Shown piece after piece: positions 57,401 to 64,000 of a DNA stretch of 64,000 nt (its first letter is position 1; every line of letters starts with the position of its first letter). This stretch comes from Diogma glabrata. Its lineage: Eukaryota; Arthropoda; Insecta; Diptera; Cylindrotomidae. The notes under the pieces are model-generated. The model was not told the origin of the DNA and searched no databases. It was given only the letters and a program-made list of their open reading frames with translations. The position numbers were made by a program, and so were the translations under genes. Location of the stretch: assembly GCA_963693315.1 (NCBI GenBank), contig CAVNZG010000977.1, forward strand, positions 248,001-312,000. The letters are read 5' to 3'.

Positions 57401-57968
57401 AATCACCACCAATTACAGTCAAGGACGCTCCACTATCCAACAGTCCAGTATGCTGTTTGCCCAATATTGACACTGTGGCATAAGATCTCACATCGTTGGC
57501 CAATTGCACAATAGAGGAAATGGTTTTGGATTTAAACATACGTCGTTGTTGCCAATAAATGCGAGAACGGAGTGCAGAACGTGTTGTAGGTTTTGGGTAG
57601 GATAATGAATCGACAAATATGTTTGAGCGTATTTTCAAGTATTCTTTCAACCTTTGTTGGAATGTTTCGAGTTGAGTACATAAGGGTGGTGGTTCCGCAT
57701 GAGCGAGTGTACGTTTCCATAAGTTCACATTAGTGTCATGAGTGGGTACCATTGTACCAGAAGTAGTATTCAACGGGTGTTCTACAAAAGTGGATGCTGA
57801 AGCTCGGTTCAACGGTGTATCATGTACTAGTAAGTTATTGGGATTGGTAGATGAAATATCCGAAGGATCAGGAGACAAATTACATTTGGCCTTAGATGAA
57901 TCTAAGACAGGTCTTGGGAGCGAGAAAAGGTGTTGGGATTCTGGCCCCCCCTTCGGTTTCCCCGACAA
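54480..57968 (-). pseudogene. pol: Element E pol with one nonsense codon
   Basis: Protease DSGAS, RT YLDD, RNase H and integrase motifs are all present and very close to A's. TAG at 54615-54617 replaces the AAG of A, within the integrase C-terminal region (codon 1118). The remaining ~45 codons are readable to the family's normal TAA at 54480-54482. Entry is by -1 frameshift at 57944-57950. The loss removes the integrase tail only, so this copy is close to functional but damaged. Confidence 0.9.
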
Positions 57969-59467
57969 TTTTCACAGTTTGGACATAATACGTCGTCCTT
58001 TCCACATCCCCAACAAAACAATCGCTGTGATTCACGACAATCATGCCACCGATGACCTGGTCGGTTACAGTTCCAGCAAATCGTTGAACTGGTTATTCGT
58101 TTCATTTTAGGGGCAGGCTGTATTGCCGCGAGTTCGTTGGATGTAATTGGTAACGATTCAGTTGGCAATTCACTAATTTGAATTTGTGAGAATTCACGAT
58201 CCAAGTCCACTTCTGACACCGGTCTAGATGGTCTAATATTATAATCTCGTGGTCTGGTTATTGATTCGGCCCATAATTTTTCGCGATCACGGCAGAGCTG
58301 GCGCAGATGTTCCAGTCCATAAATGGTAACATATAGCAGCTCCCTTCTAATTTCCAATCGTAAGTTGTTGCGTATCAAGGATAATAACTCTGCGTCCGAC
58401 ATCGGTACCCGAAGTTTATCGGCCAGTCGATAAATTGATTGTAAGAATTCATCAAAAAATTCAGTGGGCCGCTGTTTCCTGGCCCTCATCCGCTCCTTTA
58501 CTTCTTCGTCCGTCTGCCGGTCCTGAAATTCTATTCGCAGAGCATGACACAAATCAGTCCAAATAAGCTGGCGGTTCTGGCGAAAATATCTCCAGAACCA
58601 ATCAGCTGCTCGATCTGTGAACAACAGGTACAGACAGCGGGTGACAATAGTAAAATCGCTATTTAAACACATCTCTGTCAGCCGCTCTATTCTGAAGATG
58701 AACGCTTCAACATCTAGACCATCGGGTCTACCTTAGAACGTTACGTTCCAATTCCTAATTGTTGTAGAGTGCTGTTCGAGATGTGTTCGCATTCTGGCAG
58801 TAGTAGGAGCGGGATGAGGTTCAGCAAACATTGGAGGTACGGGTACAATATTTCGCACAAACGCATTCACTGGCGTATAATTTCCGGAATGAACCGATTG
58901 ATGACGCGGTGTGGTGGGTGATACTACATTATGTGCTAGGGGTAACAACACTTCAGGTGCCGGAGCACGTGATTGCATCATTGAGTGATTAATCCTTGAA
59001 ATTTCCTGATCGATGTGAGCATTTACAGCTTCCTGAAAACCATGATCTTCCGCTGCCGCGGCACCATGTATGGGAGATCGTTGAGCTATATTCACTCGCA
59101 CTTCATCGGCGAGTCGAGATGGTGGGATACGGATTGCCAAGGGAGTGGACGAGGGTTGATTTCCGGTACTGGAACGACGTTGCCAACCTGCGGTAATAGA
59201 GCGAGTTACAGGTCGCGGTGGGGGTGGCACTACTGTATCATTCGTTTTCTCCCTCCCTCGAGGTAACCTCTGTAAGTCGGCACGCTCGCAAGCGGCTCGG
59301 CAAATCGGGCAGGTACTTCGCTGCAACAACCAATCATTGAGGCAGATATCATGGAAGAGGTGGTTACAACGAGTGAGGAGTTTTACGTCGGCCGGCACTA
59401 TTTCTTGTTGACAGACAGCACAAGAGCTGGACCGGTCCAGAACGTCAATCTTATCAGCGGCGGACAT
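57902..59467 (-). pseudogene. gag: RING-Gag of element E with one nonsense codon
   Basis: ATG at 59467. The RING-H2 finger is complete, with changes from A at non-ligand positions (for example Q for H after CAVCQ, R for N before STCPIC, and D for E after the finger). TAA at 58733-58735 (codon 245), where A has TCG, interrupts the start of the capsid region. The frame then continues unbroken through capsid, CCHC knuckle and second cysteine cluster to the normal stop. Confidence 0.9.
57944..57950 (-). promoter_or_regulatory. Slippery heptamer G GGG GGC (element E)
   Basis: On the minus strand, same phase as in A and B. Confidence 0.75.
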
Positions 59468-59736
59468 TATGAATATTCAAGCACACAAACAGCTGCACAA
59501 TACTTGACCAATCAAAACGAGAAGGTGGAGGGTGTAGAGAAAATCGACACACTGACTATTGCTGGTGGTAGGATGTACCAATAAAAACAGAAAAAAATCG
59601 TTAGAGTTACTATTGTTGATGATGGTATTTAATTACAAATTACTCCCAAAGAGACCTCGACAAGTAGCCAAAAGGGGCCAGGACACTGGTCCAAGCCACT
59701 AATAACGCAGCGCTATCTAAACAACAAATTCACAGG

Positions 59737-59928
59737 ATGGCTGATGAATGGGATGATGATTTCAGTTCACAGGGAGTGCCTATGCACAATACAAATTTTA
59801 CCAGTAGTACAGATAAAGCTGAATCATCTATAAATGGAACCGGAGGTGACAGTGGGTGGCAAGGGGGTAAGAGCGACAATACAGAAAAAACTTGGAAAAA
59901 ACAAGGTAACGATGATCACCAAAAATAG
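59737..59928 (+). pseudogene. Antisense exon-like ORF resembling a Vasa-type helicase N-terminus
   Basis: A 63-codon ORF on the strand opposite gag, with a true ATG in good context (CACAGGATGG). It begins MADEWDDDF and goes on to GTGGDSGWQGGKSDN, acidic then Gly/Trp-rich, as at the N-terminus of Vasa/DDX4 helicases. AAG|GTAACG at 59905/59906 looks like a splice donor and CACAG at 59731-59735 like an acceptor, so the piece may be one captured coding exon of 169 nt. No helicase core motif is present. The family assignment rests on a short disordered region and is tentative; if wrong, it is an unidentified host or chance ORF. Confidence 0.35.
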
Positions 59929-61140
59929 ACGTCGTTGTGTAATATCACACCTAATGAAACCAGAAACGTGAGGGGTTGAGAGGAAATCGGTATGCTAATG
60001 CTATGGAGAGACGAAATGGAGCGAAAACAAAAAAAAATTTCTGGACCCGAAAGTCGCTCTAACCACGAGACAGCAATTTGAAAAAATATAGGAGTGCGGC
60101 AAGCCTACCGGTTCGGCAAGAAAGTAATATAAGATTGATATATAAAAAAAAATTTATCCTAACATGCAATAATTTAGAACTTAAAATTAACATGCAGCGG
60201 AATACTGAGTTGAGCGTTTTACTAGCACAAAAGCCAGAAACAAAGAATTCACTACCCAAACTGAGAAGGAGATTTCTCACGGAATTCAATGCACGGAATC
60301 GTCGAATTTAGGTAGGAAATTCCTTCTTTCCCCTTTTCTCTTTCTTTTAACCTTGCTATAGGTATACTTAAACTAAAATTTTTCTTTTATATTTTTTTTT
60401 TTTTGTTTTGGGTTACTTAATATACTTAGATTTACTTGGTGACGTCGATGTTATGATGTGGACATCTTTCACTTTCATTTATTCGTTAATCCTCTTTAAT
60501 ATCCTGGTATTGATGACAAGCTATTAGTTTCCTTTTTATATGAATCTTTATCTAATTTAGTTTCCTGTTGTATTTATTAATAAATTTTTTGGTTTTTGAA
60601 TTGTCGTCGGACCTAAAATGTAGGAGAAGGAAAGCATTAGTATCTGGTAGTACCAGCAGTTTTATTTACGTCTCAATTATGTTATTTATGTCTTTATTTA
60701 TTTCTTTTCTTATTTATTATTTTAATTATTTATAAGTATTTATCTTATTATTAATTTTATAAATTGTTCATTGACGGACGGAGGACGGACGGACCAACCA
60801 TGGGGTATCTATCACACTGGGTTGGAAGTGGTGATCGCCGGTCTTTCATTACTAATTTGATTTTTTTTTGTATGAGTTTTTTAAGTTGTTTTGGGACCAA
60901 AGAAAAATGAAATCAGTTACTTTACAGGATGGGAATGGAAAAGGAGAGGGAACAAGAAGGGATCGAGAAGGATAGGGTAAGATAGGGTGGGAAAGGAATG
61001 AGATTGGGTGTGTGTTGGTAGTGCATCACTTGAACGACAGGGGACGATAGGATAGTCAGAAGATAAATCCTCTGCACCATCATTCTATTCTCGTCACCTG
61101 TCATTCTCGATTCTCACCACCAACACACACGGGGGAGGTG

Positions 61141-61274
61141 CTATGATCTGAGTTAATCCAATTAACTCACGACATGAAGGCTGGGCGAACATCTTCCCTC
61201 CGCAGTGGATATCAAACTGCTTTAGAAGATGTTCCCCAGTATCATTCGCGAGAACTGGACAACTCAGACCATAG
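61141..61274 (-). promoter_or_regulatory. 134-nt conserved long hairpin (element E leader)
   Basis: Counterpart of 3725-3858 in A, with the same length and the same stem blocks. Differences fall mainly in loops or keep pairing. Confidence 0.75.
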
Positions 61275-61812
61275 GGTGCTAACGCTCCAGGGAAGGGACT
61301 CTAACGTTAGGGAGTCGTTAGCCCAGCTGTGAATCTCGCCGCCACAGTGAACCCAGAGCATAACCAGATGACCAGGATGGATGTGATAGGCGTATACACC
61401 ATTTCACAAATATCTAATCCTGGCATCTGGTCACCTCTGGCATTCCATGTGTCAGTAAGAAACCCAGCCGTTACTAGGGGTCCGTGGGTTTGTAAAGCCC
61501 ATTGAGAATGATCCCGAAGAATCATTCTCACCCTTGCGTTTCAGAAAATTCAAAAAAAAAAGGAGAGTTGTAGCTGGAGGCGTGGGGACGCAAAACCCCA
61601 TCGAAGGAAGGTCTGAGGAACCTCAGATTTCCTTCGCTCCTGCGCGTTTGAAGCAGGGAGTTGCTTCCCGTCGCCAGAGCCTCTAACTATTGTTATGGTG
61701 GAAACAGAAAGTAAATTTGAAGAAAAATTTTCAAAAAAAAATTTTTCAACATTTTTGAATTTATGGAGGGACTCCTCCAAGGTCCTACATCACTGTAGAA
61801 ACCCTTAGTGAA

Positions 61813-61830
61813 GCCCCACGTTGGGCGCCA
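61813..61830 (-). promoter_or_regulatory. Primer-binding site for tRNA-Lys(CUU), element E
   Basis: GCCCCACGTTGGGCGCCA on the + strand, which is the tRNA 3' end itself, so the minus strand is the exact primer site. It is three bases from the LTR end, as in A. Confidence 0.92.
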
Positions 61831-61833
61831 ATT

Positions 61834-64000
61834 TGTAATGAAGAGCTTTCTCATTGGCGAACCAATGAGAATGGCATTGCAGGAAGCGTACCTAGCGAGA
61901 TTTATTTTATTGCCCCAAGCTAGCTTCAGCCCATGGGAACGATTAAGAAACCCTGCTACTTCAGCACAAATACAGAAATGTACGCTATTTTCGAAAATTT
62001 ACAGAAATGGAAAAAAATTTACAAGTGGAAAATGGAGACCCTGGCGACCCCGTTTGCGAAAGACCTACGATCAGCGCGTCCAACCCCTACAATCACTCCC
62101 ATACGCTCACACACTCACGCTTCATACACGCTCGCTCTCTCCCACACAAGCACGCTATCACCCATAGTTACATCCAAGATCACAATCATACTTTCTGGAA
62201 ACAATCCAATATTTACACGGGTGCGAGTCTGGTAAGCTAATAAATAAAAAAAAAATATCAGTTACAATTGACCTAGTTGAAAAATTGTAAAAAAAAAATT
62301 ATCAGCGTAAGCGAGAACAAAGGCGTCATTATGCGAAGATAATTTTGGAAATGGACATGCTTTTAAATGCGACTCCAAGTCGGATGTCGTTCCTAGTATT
62401 ATTGCAACCACGTCCACAGGTACTACCCTTATATTTATTTGCTACAGTATTGCTAGCTGGTATATTGATCAGGACTTGCCCTGGGAAGAATTGACATAAT
62501 AAAGGTCAAACAAAAGACGCACCATGGACATCAACTACGAATAAGGTAGTAAAAGTTTGACATGAAATCAATCATTGTGATACGTCTGACGATGGACATT
62601 TACCTTTGTTAAAACTTTAATTGCTTTTATTTGACCACCATCCATATTTTGGTTTTTCTTCTCTCGAATATTCTTAAATAACTTGTTATTTACAGCTGCG
62701 AGGAATACTACCCTTTTCAGTGCGAGTATTTAGCTTTTACAATACTGGGTTAACTAGTTGTCTGTTTATTTTTCACTTGAAAAGCCGATTTACCAGTTTG
62801 ACATTTTATAACGTGGGTTATAATACTGCTTTGACCTTCGTCCAACATGAAATTTATTTTGTTACGCATACAACAATTATCATTTTCAGTAATTTAATAA
62901 AATATATTTTAATTTTTGGTTGTTCTTTTTTTTTTCTTTATACACCTAATCAAATTTAGTTATTGGAAATAATTTTTGTTTTTTTGTAAATTTGTAATTT
63001 ATTAGGAACAATCAAATAAATGAATAAATAAACAAATAAATAAATATAGACCTCGCAAAACATGCATCCCGTGAACCCTTTCATACCATCACACTCACAC
63101 ATACGCATATTCCTGTTCATTCACACCTCTAATTTAAAATAAAAAAGTTAAAATGAGACTCACCCAATGGTTTATGTCCGTCACGCTCGTATCCTCCAAT
63201 TCCAGTTCAGCACATCATTTAATAGTCGAATCCGGTGAATAAATAGTGATAAATCGGTTGCGAATAAGTACAGGTAGAATCACGCACTGGTTGGCTCCAG
63301 TGAATGCCGTGGATTAACATATCAATAGTTAAAATAAATATTTGTTGCGTCCAGTTCCGGAGATTTGATGTTGATCAATTACATGCATAATAAATTTTCA
63401 CGATTGAATCCATTGATTGTCGAATTTTGGCCAAATCTACTAGGTACTGACGCAACTAACGAAATGCACTCGATGTCATAACAATATCTCCAAGAAGTTA
63501 CTGCACTGGCCCCGTGGACGCATATGTCCGACCAGAGGAGCGAACTCAAATAAATAAATAAATATGTACAAGTGCAGTAAATTTTACGAAGCGAGGACTG
63601 CGATACTGTGGTATTTCAATAATATCGCCAGGTATGCAATGATTATACTCGATACGACTTTTTCAACTTCATTTAATTTAAGGCATTCGATTCCCACAGG
63701 AAAGTGGTCTTGCAGTGGTTAATACACAAAACAAAGTAGTCAACACATTCACCTTTTTGGTTGTAAATTATTTTATCAGTTTTATTTCTCAACAACAACA
63801 TTTAAATTAATTACTCACTAAGAATTGGATTTATGAACAATGTCACTACGCTCACAGAACATATAAAATTTTTTGTATTTTTTTGTTTAATAATTTAATA
63901 AACTTATCTTCAATAGGACGAAACACATACATAAATAAATTTTTTTTCTTATAGTTATTTTATCACAGCTGTGTAACAGATTTGGAACAATAACAATTTT
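61834..64000 (-). repeat. Element E 5' LTR (right end outside window)
   Basis: A copy of 47668 onward (offset 14166) with scattered substitutions, for example GACCCTGG against GACTCTGG near 62037 and TTTGTTGCG against TTTATTGCG near 63340. This shows that E is older than A. The window ends before one can see whether the 2-kb duplication is also present here. Confidence 0.88.

Larger units (their letters stand above)
59468..61812 (-). other. Element E leader
   Basis: The part next to the primer site (roughly 60780-61812) is homologous to A's leader and keeps its hairpins. A short block near 60088-60125 also matches A (4786-4812). Between there and gag (about 59490-60080) the sequence differs from A and contains the antisense exon-like ORF. 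Confidence 0.65.

Noticed and set aside
60059..60311. ORFs on both strands in the E leader
   Set aside because: Short, low complexity, not shared with A and without motifs.

Overview
The window is AT-rich eukaryotic DNA, from an arthropod and most likely an insect. It is made almost entirely of nested transposable elements; I see no intact host gene. The dominant content is Ty3/Gypsy-type LTR retrotransposons (pol order protease, reverse transcriptase, RNase H, integrase; no envelope gene). Nothing visible identifies the species.

Layout. (1) 1-15289: element A, + strand, apparently intact, with very long LTRs. The 5' LTR is cut by the window start, and its 3171 visible bases recur at 12119-15289 with no net length change. 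A has a primer-binding site exactly complementary to tRNA-Lys(CUU), a structured 2.2 kb leader, a Gag with an N-terminal RING-H2 finger, a G GGG GGC slippery heptamer, and an open pol. (2) 15290-20640: old debris, including a hAT-like terminus, two inverted-repeat (MITE-like) structures, a broken Helitron helicase piece with a Helitron-like 3' end, and a long (TA)n tract. (3) 20640-23590: relics, including an A-family 3' end on the minus strand, a decayed gag/protease/RT piece of a different Ty3-like lineage, and a probable 1.05 kb LTR with a TGGCGCAG primer site. (4) 23594-27379 and 45182-47667: element B, + strand, A family, 5'-truncated and mutated. (5) 27380-45181: element C, minus strand, a tandem LTR-internal-LTR-internal-LTR array inserted inside B's integrase and flanked by the 4 bp duplication GGGT. 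(6) 47668 to beyond 64000: element E, minus strand, A family, inserted into B's 3' end. It carries one nonsense mutation in gag and one in pol, a 3' LTR with a 2 kb internal tandem duplication, and a leader holding an antisense exon-like ORF that resembles the N-terminus of Vasa-type DEAD-box helicases.

How the parts work together. In A, tRNA-Lys would prime reverse transcription. Gag would package the RNA, and a -1 frameshift at the second zinc motif would yield Gag-Pol. A, B and E all carry, downstream of pol, a diverged copy of the 5' three-quarters of tRNA-Lys, the same tRNA that their primer site matches. They also share a RING-finger Gag and, in A and E, a conserved array of leader hairpins including one of 134 nt. 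C has a related capsid and pol but no RING finger. These shared non-coding and domain-level features are the most novel signals here.
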